Shown piece by piece: positions 18,245 to 28,193 of a stretch of DNA of 64,000 bases (position 1 is the stretch's first letter; each line of letters begins with the position of its first letter). A program made the position numbers and the translations under genes. The stretch covers positions 1,302,001 through 1,366,000 of the forward strand of contig OZ271832.1 in the NCBI GenBank assembly GCA_965601475.1, written 5' to 3'. Origin of the DNA: JAWPMT01 sp965601475 (lineage in GTDB: Bacteria; Bacteroidota; Bacteroidia; Cytophagales; Cyclobacteriaceae). The notes beneath the pieces were generated by a model, which was given only the letters and a program-made list of their open reading frames with translations, was not told the origin of the DNA and did not search any database.

Positions 18245-18258
18245 TCAATGTTCAAAAA

Positions 18259-18280
18259 GAAATCGGCCTAGGCCGATTTC
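18259..18280 (-). terminator. Rho-independent terminator after clpC
   Basis: A 22-bp perfect palindrome with arms GAAATCGGCC/GGCCGATTTC. Read on the minus strand it follows the clpC stop by 7 bp and is succeeded by a T-run (CTTTTTG). Confidence 0.85.
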
Positions 18281-18287
18281 TATTCGT

Positions 18288-20831
18288 TTATTCTTTCTCT
18301 TTCTTTTCCTTACCCTTACGCTTTTTCAGCTTGAGGCCTAATTCATCAGACTCTCCATCCCAATCAGCGACAATGGTATCGCCTTCTTGAACCTCGCCTC
18401 TAAGGATCTCCTCTGCCACAGGGTCTTCGAGATACTTCTGAATGGCCCGATTCAATGGCCGCGCTCCGTACTGGGGATCATAACCCTTCTCAGACAGGAA
18501 GTCTTTTGCTTTTGCTGTGAGATCAATCAGGTAGCCCAAGTCAATGATTCGCTTGAACAATTTGTCCAACGACAGATCGATGATCTTGTGTATATGCTCT
18601 CGCTCCAGGCTGTTGAATACGATCACGTCATCCAATCGATTGAGGAATTCCGGACTGAATGCCTTCTTGAGTGCATTTTGAATGGTCGATTTCATCAACT
18701 CATCCATGCTGTCCTTCCTCGACTGCGTCGCAAAACCAATTCCGGCACCGAAATCTTTCAAATCCCTCACTCCAATGTTGGAGGTCATGATGATGATCGT
18801 ATTGCGAAAATCTACTCTTCGGCCGAGCCCATCTGTGAGGATTCCATCATCCAACACCTGCAGCAGTATGTTGAATACATCCGGATGTGCCTTTTCGATC
18901 TCGTCCAGCAACACCACAGAGTATGGCTTCCTTCTGACTTTCTCAGTTAGTTGACCACCTTCTTCATATCCCACATATCCCGGAGGCGCTCCTACCAATC
19001 TGCTGACCGAAAATTTCTCCATGTATTCGCTCATGTCGATGCGAACCAGCGAGTCATCTTTGTCAAAAAGGTAATTGGCCAGCACTTTCGCCATTTCTGT
19101 CTTACCTACGCCTGTTGGGCCGAGGAAAACAAATGTACCGATGGGTTTCCTTGGATCTTTCAGACCCACACGTGTCCGCTGTATGGCTTTGGTTAGCTTT
19201 TCTACGGCCTCTGCCTGGCCGATTACGCTCTCGCCAAGCTCCCCCTTCATATTCAGCAGCTTCTCACCTTCATTTTGCGCAATACGCTTGGTGGGTATGC
19301 CTGTCATCATGGCGATGACTTCAGCCACGTTGTCTTCGTTCACCTCATACCTTCGGGTACGTGTTTCTTCTTCCCACTTGGTCTTCTCTTCTTCCAGCTG
19401 AGCGATCAGCTTCTTCTCCTTGTCCCTGAGCTGAGCAGCCTCTTCGTACTTCTGACTTTTGACTACCCGGTTCTTTTCTTTCTTCACATCCTCAATGCTC
19501 TCTTCCAGTGTGATCACCTTATCGGGCACATTGATGTTGTTGATGTGCACCCGTGCGCCGGCTTCATCCAGTACGTCGATAGCCTTGTCGGGCAAGAACC
19601 GATCGCTGATATACCTATCGGACAATTGCACACAAGCCTCTACGGCCTCCTTGGTGTAATTGACATGGTGATGGTCCTCATACTTATCCTTGATGTTGTC
19701 CAGAATCTGGATGGTTTCCTCTGGCGTAGTTGCATCCACCATTACCATCTGAAATCTCCGAGCCAACGCCCCGTCTTTCTCGATATATTGTCGGTACTCA
19801 TCAAGCGTCGTTGCACCGATGCATTGGATTTCTCCACGTGCAAGTGCGGGTTTGAACATATTGGATGCATCAAGTGATCCAGAGGCACCCCCTGCTCCCA
19901 CGATCGTATGCAATTCGTCAATGAATAGGATCACGTCAGGTGACTTCTCGATCTCGTTCATCACCGCCTTCATGCGTTCCTCGAACTGACCCCTGTATTT
20001 TGTTCCTGCCACCAGCGATGCCAAATCCAAAGTAACCACTCGCTTGCCGAAGAGCACCCTTGATACTTTCTTTTGGACGATGCGCAAAGCCAGGCCCTCT
20101 GCAATCGCTGTTTTACCAACGCCGGGCTCTCCAATCAAAATAGGGTTGTTCTTCTTCCTCCTGCTCAATATTTGCGCTACGCGCTCAATTTCTTTCTCTC
20201 TACCCACAATTGGGTCCAACTTGTCGTCTTCAGCCAACTTCGTAAGATCTCTTCCGAAGTTATCAAGCACCGGAGTGCGGCTTTTTTCATTCCCCTTACC
20301 TGATTCACGGCCAGATGAGCTTGAAGATCCTCCTCCAAACATTCTGCCTGAATCTTCTTCCGGATCGTCTGTATCTGAGGTAGCCATGGGATTTTCTGTC
20401 TGGTATTCCAATAATTCCTTTACAACGTCGTAAGCCACCTCAAACTTTTCGAGAATTTGCGTGGCCAGATTGTCCTCATCTCTTAGTATTGAGAGGAGCA
20501 GGTGCTCCGTACCAATGAGTTGACTCTTAAAAATCTTTGCTTCCAAGTACGTTATCTTCAGTACCTTCTCCGATTGTCTGGTCAATGGGATATTCGCCAG
20601 GTTCTTCACATTAGAAGTGGCTGTACCTTTAGTAGCCTGCTCGATTGAAGTCCGCAGCTCCTCCAGGGATACTCCCAACTTTTTCAGGAGACTAACGGCC
20701 ACACCTTCACCTTCACGAATCATACCCAACAACAAGTGTTCGGTACCTATGTAATCATGGCCAAGTCGAAGTGCTTCTTCCCGACTCAATGATATGACCT
20801 CTTTTACTCTGTTTGAAAATTTTGCTTCCAT
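18288..20831 (-). CDS. clpC: ATP-dependent Clp protease ATP-binding subunit ClpC
   Basis: 847-residue AAA+ unfoldase that delivers substrates to ClpP in the cytoplasm. Domains in order: two Clp-N repeats (about 1-145), a linker rich in Ser/Gly, AAA1 with Walker A GEPGVGKT, a UVR motif in the middle coiled coil (KYEEAAQLRDKEKKL), AAA2 with Walker A GPTGVGKT and Walker B VVLLDEIEKAHPD, the ClpB_D2 small domain, and a Lys/Glu-rich tail. The UVR motif marks it as ClpC rather than ClpA or ClpB. Length is normal. It is monocistronic with its own terminator. Confidence 0.97.
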   Translation of the reverse strand: MEAKFSNRVKEVISLSREEALRLGHDYIGTEHLLLGMIREGEGVAVSLLKKLGVSLEELRTSIEQATKGTATSNVKNLANIPLTRQSEKVLKITYLEAKIFKSQLIGTEHLLLSILRDEDNLATQILEKFEVAYDVVKELLEYQTENPMATSDTDDPEEDSGRMFGGGSSSSSGRESGKGNEKSRTPVLDNFGRDLTKLAEDDKLDPIVGREKEIERVAQILSRRKKNNPILIGEPGVGKTAIAEGLALRIVQKKVSRVLFGKRVVTLDLASLVAGTKYRGQFEERMKAVMNEIEKSPDVILFIDELHTIVGAGGASGSLDASNMFKPALARGEIQCIGATTLDEYRQYIEKDGALARRFQMVMVDATTPEETIQILDNIKDKYEDHHHVNYTKEAVEACVQLSDRYISDRFLPDKAIDVLDEAGARVHINNINVPDKVITLEESIEDVKKEKNRVVKSQKYEEAAQLRDKEKKLIAQLEEEKTKWEEETRTRRYEVNEDNVAEVIAMMTGIPTKRIAQNEGEKLLNMKGELGESVIGQAEAVEKLTKAIQRTRVGLKDPRKPIGTFVFLGPTGVGKTEMAKVLANYLFDKDDSLVRIDMSEYMEKFSVSRLVGAPPGYVGYEEGGQLTEKVRRKPYSVVLLDEIEKAHPDVFNILLQVLDDGILTDGLGRRVDFRNTIIIMTSNIGVRDLKDFGAGIGFATQSRKDSMDELMKSTIQNALKKAFSPEFLNRLDDVIVFNSLEREHIHKIIDLSLDKLFKRIIDLGYLIDLTAKAKDFLSEKGYDPQYGARPLNRAIQKYLEDPVAEEILRGEVQEGDTIVADWDGESDELGLKLKKRKGKEKKEKE

Positions 20832-20927
20832 ATATGATCGATGGATAATGCTGATGCGAATTTTTAAAGTTATACCTATTTTGGGTCAATTGCCATCAGC
20901 GTCTTGATTTAAAAAACGCGATGTAAT

Positions 20928-21569
20928 TTAGATTTGTTCGTTATTCAACAGGCTAACTTCTTTCAGATAAGCTGACGCCTCGGGGCCCATTGAGAAGAGC
21001 AAGTCTAAGACGGAAAGATTTGGTACAAACTCTTTGCCAAAGTTTTGAAAATAATCTTTTGAGGGGTCGACAAATTCGTTGAAAGATGTTTTTTTCGGGT
21101 GGATTCGGTTGCGATAGTCGCTGAATGGACTTTCGTAGGATTTATGGTAACCCTCTGTAAACTCGATCTGTCTGACAATTTGGAGGTTTTCAAGACAGAT
21201 TGTCACTAAATTAATGCAAAGATCCAGCAGCATCTTCGGAGACTTGTGCCAAATGTCATGATACTCCCAGCCAAAGAACTCAAAATAGGGGCTTTTGGCA
21301 TACGCCGAATGTACAGCTCTCCAATGTTCCTTAAACCAACGCTGTGAATAGTCGATACGCACGTCCTTGAAAGGTGTTCTGTTGCCAAATTTCACAGGGA
21401 CTATCAGGTTCAGGGGACCATTTGCAGACAGAATCACAGTCCTGTTGCGAAAGGTCTGCTTCACAAAGTGCTCAGATACCTCCCAAATGATTTTGGCATG
21501 ATGGCGTATGGCAACATAGTACGAGATATTTCCCAGGTAATGGGGTTCGATCAGCAATTTGTCGGCCAT
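20928..21569 (-). CDS. WbqC family protein
   Basis: 213 residues. The WbqC-like pattern is clear: an LIEPHYLGNISYYVAI start, a TVILSANGPLNLIVPV strand, the DYSQRWFKEHWRAVHSAY helix, a FFGWEYHD segment and a C-terminal SVLDLLFSMGPEA. Some WbqC relatives are linked to polysaccharide or surface-sugar synthesis, but no activity is established for this subgroup. The start codon follows the stop of the threonylcarbamoyl-AMP synthase directly, so the two are co-transcribed. Confidence 0.85.
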   Translation of the reverse strand: MADKLLIEPHYLGNISYYVAIRHHAKIIWEVSEHFVKQTFRNRTVILSANGPLNLIVPVKFGNRTPFKDVRIDYSQRWFKEHWRAVHSAYAKSPYFEFFGWEYHDIWHKSPKMLLDLCINLVTICLENLQIVRQIEFTEGYHKSYESPFSDYRNRIHPKKTSFNEFVDPSKDYFQNFGKEFVPNLSVLDLLFSMGPEASAYLKEVSLLNNEQI

Positions 21570-22196
21570 CTACAGCAGGGCCTCAAAATCGCCGCGACCT
21601 TCTCTGACCAGGGCCGGTTCTTCAGAGGTGCAATCAATCACGGTGCTGGGGACAACATTGCCGAAGCCACCGTCAATCACGATATCCACCCTGTTCTCAA
21701 ATTTCTCGAATATGAGTTCGGGATCAGTCGAATACTCGAGCACCTCATCCTCATCACGGATAGAGGATGTAATGATCGGGTTACCCAATGCGGCGACAAT
21801 CTGCCTTGGAATACTATTGTCAGGTACGCGTATACCCACCGTCTTCTTATTCGTATCCAGGATTTTGGGCACTTTGTTGCTCGCATTCAGGATAAACGTA
21901 TAAGGACCGGGAAGAGCCTTCTTCATCATTTTAAACACCGGTGTCGGTACCTGCCTGGTATACTCAGACAAATGGCTCAGGTCTTCACAAATGAAGGATA
22001 AATTCAACTTCTTACTTTTAATCCCTTTGATGAGTTTGACACGTTCCAGAGCTTTGTTGTTGAAGATATCGCAGCCAATGCCATAAACCGTATCTGTTGG
22101 GTAGATGATGACTGCCCCGTTTTCCAAGGCGTCAGCCACCTTTCTTACTTTCTTGGGGTCTGGGTTTTCAGGGTATAGCTTTATCAATTCCGCCAT
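21570..22196 (-). CDS. L-threonylcarbamoyladenylate synthase (Sua5/YciO/YrdC family)
   Basis: 208-residue cytoplasmic enzyme making threonylcarbamoyl-AMP from Thr, bicarbonate and ATP for the t6A tRNA modification. Motifs: an N-terminal VADALENGAVIIYPTDTVYGIGCD, KGIKSKKLNLSFIC, PGPYTFIL, and VGIRVPDN. It has the YrdC-length single domain without a Sua5 C-terminal domain, so it could be a YciO-type paralogue. First gene of a two-gene unit with WbqC; divergent from mltG with 65 bp between. Confidence 0.9.
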   Translation of the reverse strand: MAELIKLYPENPDPKKVRKVADALENGAVIIYPTDTVYGIGCDIFNNKALERVKLIKGIKSKKLNLSFICEDLSHLSEYTRQVPTPVFKMMKKALPGPYTFILNASNKVPKILDTNKKTVGIRVPDNSIPRQIVAALGNPIITSSIRDEDEVLEYSTDPELIFEKFENRVDIVIDGGFGNVVPSTVIDCTSEEPALVREGRGDFEALL

Positions 22197-22261
22197 GTGG
22201 AAAAACCTTCTTGAATTCTTATTTGTAATGGTGAATTCAAAATTACCTTATTTTCGCCCGC

Positions 22262-23299
22262 ATGGATAAGAAAAAGCTGGTTGCCATCTTCATGATTGTA
22301 TTCACGGTCATGGCTTCTTCTTTTGCCTTCTACTTCTACCAGATCATTCACACGCCGAACCTTTTGATAGATAGCGTGGAAGACAAGCACTTCGCGATTC
22401 ATCCGGGTAGCGATTTTGATCAGGTCAGAAACGATTTGTATGACCTGGGCTATCTGCAGGATGCGGTTTCTTTTAGCTTCCTGGCCAAACTGAAGGGTTA
22501 CAGCGATAGCGTAAAACCTGGTATGTACCTTTTGAAGGCTGACATGTCTAATAACGAGGCCTTGAACTTACTGCGGTCAGGTGCCCAAACCCCGGTGAAG
22601 GTGACTTTCAGCGTAGCAAGAAAACTGGAGGACCTGCCTGAGAAGGTAGCTCCCTTTCTGGCCTTCGAAGCCGAAGACCTCGAAAAAGTGATGTTGTCTG
22701 ACAGCGTGGCGACGGCAAATGGATTTGTGCGGGAAAACTTCATCTCCATGTTCATTCCCAATACCTATGAATTTTACTGGACGGTGAGCCCTGAAGCTTT
22801 TCTGGCACGAATGAAGAAGGAATACGATCGGTTTTGGTCAGAAGAAAGAAAAAGCAGGGCAGAAGCTATTGGCCTGTCAGTTCTTGAAGTTTCTACGCTC
22901 GCCTCCATTGTGGAGTCCGAAACCAAGAAAATGGATGAGGCCCCAAAAGTTGCAGGCCTGTACATCAACCGCCTCAAAAGGGATATCCCGTTACAGGCAG
23001 ACCCCACGCTGGTCTTTGCCCTCGGTGATTTCACAATCCGGCGGGTACTGGACAAAGACAAATCAGTGGATTCCCCCTACAATACTTATCTGAACAAAGG
23101 CCTACCACCAGGTCCAATCAGTTTACCCTCCATCGGGGCGTTGGAGGCGGTGCTCAACTACGAAGAACATCGATATATCTACATGTGCGCGAAAGCGGAT
23201 TTCTCCGGATACCATGCTTTTGCTACCAACCTGATCGATCACAACAAAAACGCAAAAGCTTTCCAGGAGGCACTCAATAAAGAAAGGATATTTCGCTAA
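22262..23299 (+). CDS. mltG: Endolytic murein transglycosylase MltG
   Basis: 345-residue inner-membrane lytic transglycosylase that cleaves nascent peptidoglycan and may end glycan-strand synthesis. An N-terminal transmembrane helix (about 5-27) is followed by a LysM-like segment and the YceG domain. The catalytic Glu lies in ASIVESET (near residue 220), and the conserved VAGLYINRLKR...LQADPT block follows. The C-terminal GLPPGPI and YEEHRYIYM segments are family hallmarks. The last base is shared with the start of the next gene (TAATG), indicating co-translation. Confidence 0.94.
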   Translation: MDKKKLVAIFMIVFTVMASSFAFYFYQIIHTPNLLIDSVEDKHFAIHPGSDFDQVRNDLYDLGYLQDAVSFSFLAKLKGYSDSVKPGMYLLKADMSNNEALNLLRSGAQTPVKVTFSVARKLEDLPEKVAPFLAFEAEDLEKVMLSDSVATANGFVRENFISMFIPNTYEFYWTVSPEAFLARMKKEYDRFWSEERKSRAEAIGLSVLEVSTLASIVESETKKMDEAPKVAGLYINRLKRDIPLQADPTLVFALGDFTIRRVLDKDKSVDSPYNTYLNKGLPPGPISLPSIGALEAVLNYEEHRYIYMCAKADFSGYHAFATNLIDHNKNAKAFQEALNKERIFR

Positions 23300-23709
23300 T
23301 GTACCAACATGAAGTTCAAATAAGGGTTAGATACGCTGACACCGACCAGATGGGCTACGTGTACTATGGCAATTATGCTGCCTATTACGAGGTGGCCCGG
23401 GTGGAGTCCTTTCGAAGCCTGGGTTACGCCTATCGGAACCTTGAAGAAGCTGGAGTAATGATGCCTGTACTGGAGCTGAAAACAAAATATCTGCTGCCAG
23501 CAAAATATGATGACCTTCTGACCGTCAGGGTACAAATACCCGAGATGCCCCGGGTGCGTATTCGATACGAATATAATATCTACAACGAGCAGGGAACCCA
23601 CCTGAATACGGGTGAAACAACCCTTGCTTTTATCAACATGGAGAGTGGAAGGCCCACTCGACTCCCTCAGGTGATGTCAAATCTGCTAGAACCCTATTTC
23701 CAGGAATGA
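23299..23709 (+). CDS. Acyl-CoA thioesterase, YbgC/4-hydroxybenzoyl-CoA type
   Basis: 136-residue hot-dog-fold thioesterase. The active-site segment RYADTDQMGYVYYGNY (Asp near residue 15) is the YbgC/FadM signature, followed by the helix YEVARVESFRSLG. It probably hydrolyses short- or medium-chain acyl-CoA in the cytoplasm. Its start overlaps the mltG stop by one base and its end overlaps the next gene by 4 bp, so mltG, this gene and the histidine phosphatase form one operon. Confidence 0.9.
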   Translation: MYQHEVQIRVRYADTDQMGYVYYGNYAAYYEVARVESFRSLGYAYRNLEEAGVMMPVLELKTKYLLPAKYDDLLTVRVQIPEMPRVRIRYEYNIYNEQGTHLNTGETTLAFINMESGRPTRLPQVMSNLLEPYFQE

Positions 23710-24179
23710 TGCGAAACACAATAATCGGAATTCTCATATTTCTCGCTTTTGGAGCGCACGCCCAGCAAACGATATTTCTGGTGCGTCATGCAGAGAAAGT
23801 AGATAGCTCCAGGGACCCAGAACTTAGTCTGGCAGGCAAAGCCAGGGCCGTCAGACTGATGGAACTGCTTGAGGATGCTGACATCCGGCAGGTATACTCC
23901 ACAGACTACATCCGAACCCAGGAAACTGCCAGGCCCCTTGCTGAAAAGGTGAATCTCACGATTTCCAGCTACCGGCCTTTCGAAGAAGGGCTGATTCAAT
24001 CCATCAAATCCAAAGGTGGCAATGCATTGATCGTCGGCCACAGCAATACCATACCATCTCTTGTCAATCAGCTTATCGGCCAGCAAAAGTTTCAGCAGCT
24101 GGATGACAACGAATATTCCCTGGTTTTTGTGGTGACCATCATCGGAGACGAAGCAACTCACTACCTCCTTCGTTTCTAG
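23706..24179 (+). CDS. Exported histidine phosphatase family protein
   Basis: 157 residues with a signal peptide (about 1-19, FGAHAQQ). The RHG-type motif reads FLVRHAEK (His near residue 27), and a second catalytic His sits in IVGHSNT. Other phosphoglycerate-mutase-fold features such as STDYIRTQETA are present. It is small, SixA-like in size, but predicted periplasmic, so a SixA role in the phosphorelay is unlikely. Substrate unknown. It overlaps the thioesterase gene by 4 bp and converges with the acyl-CoA dehydrogenase gene (3-bp gap). Confidence 0.87.
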   Translation: MMRNTIIGILIFLAFGAHAQQTIFLVRHAEKVDSSRDPELSLAGKARAVRLMELLEDADIRQVYSTDYIRTQETARPLAEKVNLTISSYRPFEEGLIQSIKSKGGNALIVGHSNTIPSLVNQLIGQQKFQQLDDNEYSLVFVVTIIGDEATHYLLRF

Positions 24180-24182
24180 CGG

Positions 24183-25988
24183 TTAGAAGTAGGCCAGCGA
24201 AACTTCCTCTGTAGTAAGCGGGATGTCGTTCATAAGCGTTTTAGCAAGCCCTTTGGTTTTCGACATCTCATACTTATAGTAAAATTTCATCGTGTGGATC
24301 TTGCTTTCGTAAAAGGACTGGCTGTATTGACCATTTCCCGCAACAAGTGCTTCCTGCGACGCAAGGGCCATCTTGAGCCACTGCCAACCCACCACAATGG
24401 TTGAAAACAAGTCCATAAATACCGTAGCATCGGCTAAATACTTCTCATAGTCCCCTTTTTGTGCGTGTCCTGAAAGTGTCTCCAGCACGTGCTGTACTAA
24501 TCCCACATTTTGCATTAGCTCCTCACCATAGGGTTTCAACACCTCAAAAGTGCTGGTTCGCTGTACGGTATCGGAGATCTCCTTTGCCAAATACTTGAGC
24601 ACCTCTCCGTTGTTCAAGGCAACTTTGCGACCCATCAGGTCGAGGCTTTGTATTCCCGTAGTTCCTTCGTAAATGGAAATAATGCGTATATCCCGGTAGT
24701 ACTGCTGTAAGTCAAAGTCCATGGTGAAACCATACCCTCCCAGGACCTGCAGTCCGTTGTCTACAGCCGTTCTTCCCTTCTCGGCAGGGTATGTTTTGAC
24801 GATCGGTGTTAGCAGTTCAAGCAAGGCATTGTAGTAGGTCTTCTTTTCAGGATCTGCCATTTCCATATCCAGGTATCGTGATGCCTCAATTACCAAGCTG
24901 ATCGAACCCTCGACAATGGCTTTCTGCAGGAAGAGCATTCGCTTGACATCCGGATGGTTGATGATCAGGGTTTGTTCGTCCTCGGCATTTTTCTGACCTG
25001 TTGCTGTGAGCTTTCTACCCTGAGGACGCTCATGCGCATAATGCAGGCTGGCATAGTAAGCGCCGGCGGCAATACCGGCTCCCATGCGGCCAGTCGCGAT
25101 CCGTGCTTCATTCATCATTTGGAACATGTAGGATAACCCCTTGTTGGGCTCACCTACCAGCCAGCCGATGGAGTCCCCCCCATCGCTAAAGCCAAGGTGC
25201 GTCGTGCAATAGCCACGTTGTCCCATCTTTTCAAATTCGCCGAGCGTAGCAACATGGTTGTATGTCAATGATCCATTCTCAACACGATACTTCGGCACAA
25301 CGAATAGCGATATGCCCTTTGTACCGGCGGGGGCTCCCTCAATTCGTGCCAAGGTCAGGTGGACAAAGTTTTCCGCAAACTGGTGATCCCCAGAAGAAAT
25401 GAAAATCTTCTGACCTTCAATTCGGTAAGTTCCATCATCCATAGGCGTGGCAGTGGTCACAATATCGGACAAGGAGCTTCCTGCCTGAGGCTCGGTAAGG
25501 CACATGGTACCACCCCACTTCATCTCCAGCATCTTCGGAACATATGTCTCCTTGAGCGTCTCGTTACCAAAAGCCAATATCAAATTGGCGGCTCCTGCCG
25601 TCAATCCCAGGTAACCAGAAACGTGGTTGTTGGCAGCTTCCATGATCAGGTATGCCGCATGGAAAATACTGGCTGGCAATTGCATGCCACCATCTTCGGC
25701 ATCGAAGGCTGCCCCCACAAAACCCATCTCCCCAAGTTTCTGGAGAATGCTTTCAAACTGTGGATGAATGAATATCTTACCATCCTGATAGTAGGCAGGT
25801 TTTTCATCCATCTCCTTGAAAACCGGAAATAGCTCTTTATCACAAAGGTCCTTGATGGAATCCAGAAGTATGTTCAGGGCCTCCTGATCATAATCCTTGA
25901 ATCTTTCGGCGGTTAGCAGGTCTTGTACCTGGTGTACTTCAAACAGTAGGAAACGCAACGTCTCCATGTCGATGTATTCTCGGGTCAT
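24183..25988 (-). CDS. Acyl-CoA dehydrogenase (long form with C-terminal extension)
   Basis: 601-residue FAD enzyme of fatty-acid beta-oxidation, cytoplasmic. N-terminal helical domain about 30-155, FAD/beta domain with CLTEPQAGSSLSD and KIFISSGDH (about 160-275), and a C-terminal helical domain with the catalytic Glu in ISIYEGTTGIQ (near residue 435). An extra C-terminal domain of about 130 residues is present, as in the long FadE-like dehydrogenases of Bacteroidota. It stands alone. A methylcrotonyl- or isovaleryl-CoA role cannot be excluded; the long form favours medium or long chains. Confidence 0.92.
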   Translation of the reverse strand: MTREYIDMETLRFLLFEVHQVQDLLTAERFKDYDQEALNILLDSIKDLCDKELFPVFKEMDEKPAYYQDGKIFIHPQFESILQKLGEMGFVGAAFDAEDGGMQLPASIFHAAYLIMEAANNHVSGYLGLTAGAANLILAFGNETLKETYVPKMLEMKWGGTMCLTEPQAGSSLSDIVTTATPMDDGTYRIEGQKIFISSGDHQFAENFVHLTLARIEGAPAGTKGISLFVVPKYRVENGSLTYNHVATLGEFEKMGQRGYCTTHLGFSDGGDSIGWLVGEPNKGLSYMFQMMNEARIATGRMGAGIAAGAYYASLHYAHERPQGRKLTATGQKNAEDEQTLIINHPDVKRMLFLQKAIVEGSISLVIEASRYLDMEMADPEKKTYYNALLELLTPIVKTYPAEKGRTAVDNGLQVLGGYGFTMDFDLQQYYRDIRIISIYEGTTGIQSLDLMGRKVALNNGEVLKYLAKEISDTVQRTSTFEVLKPYGEELMQNVGLVQHVLETLSGHAQKGDYEKYLADATVFMDLFSTIVVGWQWLKMALASQEALVAGNGQYSQSFYESKIHTMKFYYKYEMSKTKGLAKTLMNDIPLTTEEVSLAYF

Positions 25989-26125
25989 AACAGTTTCGGG
26001 TTAGTCCTTTAAATCTAAGACAAAGCAATTGCTTATTACCAAAAAGTTATAAGTAGCCCGGAAAGGCTGAAAACCTTGCTATTCTTGAACGAAGAAAGGT
26101 CCCCGCACAATCTGAAAGTGAATCT

Positions 26126-28123
26126 TCAAAGTTCTGCCGAGTCAAAGACCACCTCAAAGACCACCCGGCGATTTTGGGCCTTCCCTTCATTGGTATCGTT
26201 AGAAGCTACCGGCTTTGTCTCTCCAAAGCCATAGTCCTTCAAACGCACTACTGCAACACCTTTGTCCACCAGGTACTTCAAGGTCGCAGCTGCTCTGCGC
26301 TCGGACAGGTCCTGATTGGACGCTTCTGACCCATCACTATCTGTATGGCCTTCGATTTTCAGGAAATAGCTTGGATTGTCGATCATAATCTCTACCACGT
26401 TGTCCAGAATTGGATATGATACTGCTTTGATGACATCCTTAGCCGTTTCGAACTGGATACCCTGCAACGCCTCCTCGAACACCGCCAAAGTCTCTTCTGA
26501 AAGGGGAGCACACCCTCCATTTTCTTCTATCCCAGCTTCATCCGGGCACTTATCTTCCTCATCTCTTACCAGGTCTTCATCCCGGTCTGAAACAATAGTA
26601 AACGCAACCCTATTATTAGGTTTTTCAGGATCAAATACCAATATCTTGTCGGTGTTTTGAAAAGGGACCGTCGAACCCAGTGCCGCTTTAGCAATTACTC
26701 TTCTGTCACTGACACCCTTGTCCAGGAAGTACTGATGAATGGTCGCAAGCCTTTGTTCCGACAACTCCTGATCATCTCCTTCTCCTGCCTCAACATGTAC
26801 AACAATTTCAAATTTGATGATATCGTAATCCTGGAGGTATTTCACCATCCTATTCAGTTCTGCCTCGCCGAGTTCGGCAAGTCTGGCACTTCCGGGATCA
26901 AAAAGAACGTCATGAGATACCAGCGTATTTCCTACAGCAATGGGGACCAGATAAAGGTCCGCTTTTATCTCTCTCTTGTCCTTTGCCTCCACGAGAAGGT
27001 ATTGCGAAGTTGTCATGAAATTGGTCTGCTCTGCCAGGAGTCTAAACTTCTTGGGGAATTCGAAAATGGACCTGGAGTATTTGTGATCCGCATTGTCCGT
27101 CAGGAATTGTTTATCCTCTACCAGCGGGTCTGGTGTAGTGACATCCACGTTCGCCGTGATGGCCGCTTTGGTAATTTGGTTTCGGGTGATCCCGCTAACG
27201 ATCACCCCCGGGGTTGGATTAAGCTCCAGGGGAATAATGGCCCGGAAAATGTCGCGAGATTCAGCATTGCTTTCCACATCAGACACGAAATAGGCGTGCT
27301 CTCCCCGTGCCGGGATGGTGAAGTAAGCCTCAAAGCCTTCCGTATTGAATCTATCCCCCAGGTTCTTGGCAGGAGACCAATTCAACCAGGTGTCATCAAG
27401 CCGCTTACTGTAGTAGATGTCCGCACCTCCAAAGCCCTCATGCCCAAAGGATGAGAAGAATAAAGTCTCACCATCTGCGGAAAGAAAAGGAGAGAACTCC
27501 GCTTCCACTGTGTTGACCCCTTCCCCAATATTCCTGGGCTCTGTCCAGTTGAAATCATCAATTTTCTCGCTTACGTAGATGTCCTGATCTCCAAAACTGC
27601 CTTTGGTATCAATGGCCAGAAACATGCGTTTGCCATCATTGCTGATGAAATAGTCGACGAAGTCGCTGTCGTTCCGAAATTTGTTGATATTGATCCCTTT
27701 CGGCGCTGACCATCCGCCCTCGCCTTTAAAAGAAAGCGACGCACCTTTCTCATATCCTTTCTTGTTGAAGACATTGATCACCAATGCTGTATCTGCCCCC
27801 AATGACAAGGATGAGATACCATTTGGGAAGTTGTTGTTCAAGGGCGCTCCCATATTTATGGGCTCGGACCAGATACGGTCCATGTCCCTGTTGGCATAGT
27901 AGATATCCTGAATATCTTCCTCACCACCCGTATTCATGGGGTGATATTGTCGGGTCAGGAAAAGTACACTGTTGTCGTAGGAGATAATGGGTTTGGTTTC
28001 TGTGAAAGTCGTGTTGATATGGTCCCCCAGGCGCTCCCGGGGTAGAAATTCGTAATCTTGACTCCAACCAAACAGGCCGGATAACAGGCAGGTGGTGCCC
28101 AGGAGTAATATTTTGCTTGTCAT
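26126..28123 (-). CDS. PD40-repeat OmpA family protein with two OmpA-like domains
   Basis: 665 residues, exported (signal peptide about 1-21, LLSGLFGWSQ). Four to five WD40-like PD40 beta-propeller repeats (about 40-290; motifs of the type NDGKRMFLAIDT and SADGETLFFSS) are followed by a short beta-sandwich and a degenerate OmpA-like domain (about 390-480, DPGSARLAE...LSEQRLATI). A calcium-binding-type DRDEDLVRDEEDKCPDE segment precedes the complete OmpA domain (about 545-660) with IEGHTDSDG and LSERRAA. It probably sits in the outer membrane with the last domain on peptidoglycan. Single-gene unit. Confidence 0.88.
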   Translation of the reverse strand: MTSKILLLGTTCLLSGLFGWSQDYEFLPRERLGDHINTTFTETKPIISYDNSVLFLTRQYHPMNTGGEEDIQDIYYANRDMDRIWSEPINMGAPLNNNFPNGISSLSLGADTALVINVFNKKGYEKGASLSFKGEGGWSAPKGININKFRNDSDFVDYFISNDGKRMFLAIDTKGSFGDQDIYVSEKIDDFNWTEPRNIGEGVNTVEAEFSPFLSADGETLFFSSFGHEGFGGADIYYSKRLDDTWLNWSPAKNLGDRFNTEGFEAYFTIPARGEHAYFVSDVESNAESRDIFRAIIPLELNPTPGVIVSGITRNQITKAAITANVDVTTPDPLVEDKQFLTDNADHKYSRSIFEFPKKFRLLAEQTNFMTTSQYLLVEAKDKREIKADLYLVPIAVGNTLVSHDVLFDPGSARLAELGEAELNRMVKYLQDYDIIKFEIVVHVEAGEGDDQELSEQRLATIHQYFLDKGVSDRRVIAKAALGSTVPFQNTDKILVFDPEKPNNRVAFTIVSDRDEDLVRDEEDKCPDEAGIEENGGCAPLSEETLAVFEEALQGIQFETAKDVIKAVSYPILDNVVEIMIDNPSYFLKIEGHTDSDGSEASNQDLSERRAAATLKYLVDKGVAVVRLKDYGFGETKPVASNDTNEGKAQNRRVVFEVVFDSAEL

Positions 28124-28193
28124 GTGCTGATTAGATTGTTGGTTATGAGGTGAATGTAGAGGCTACATGGGCTCCCCACCCTCAACAATTCGA

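Noticed and set aside
26657..27454. 265-residue plus-strand open frame
   Set aside because: Antisense to the well-supported PD40-OmpA gene; no signal, domain or plausible start.
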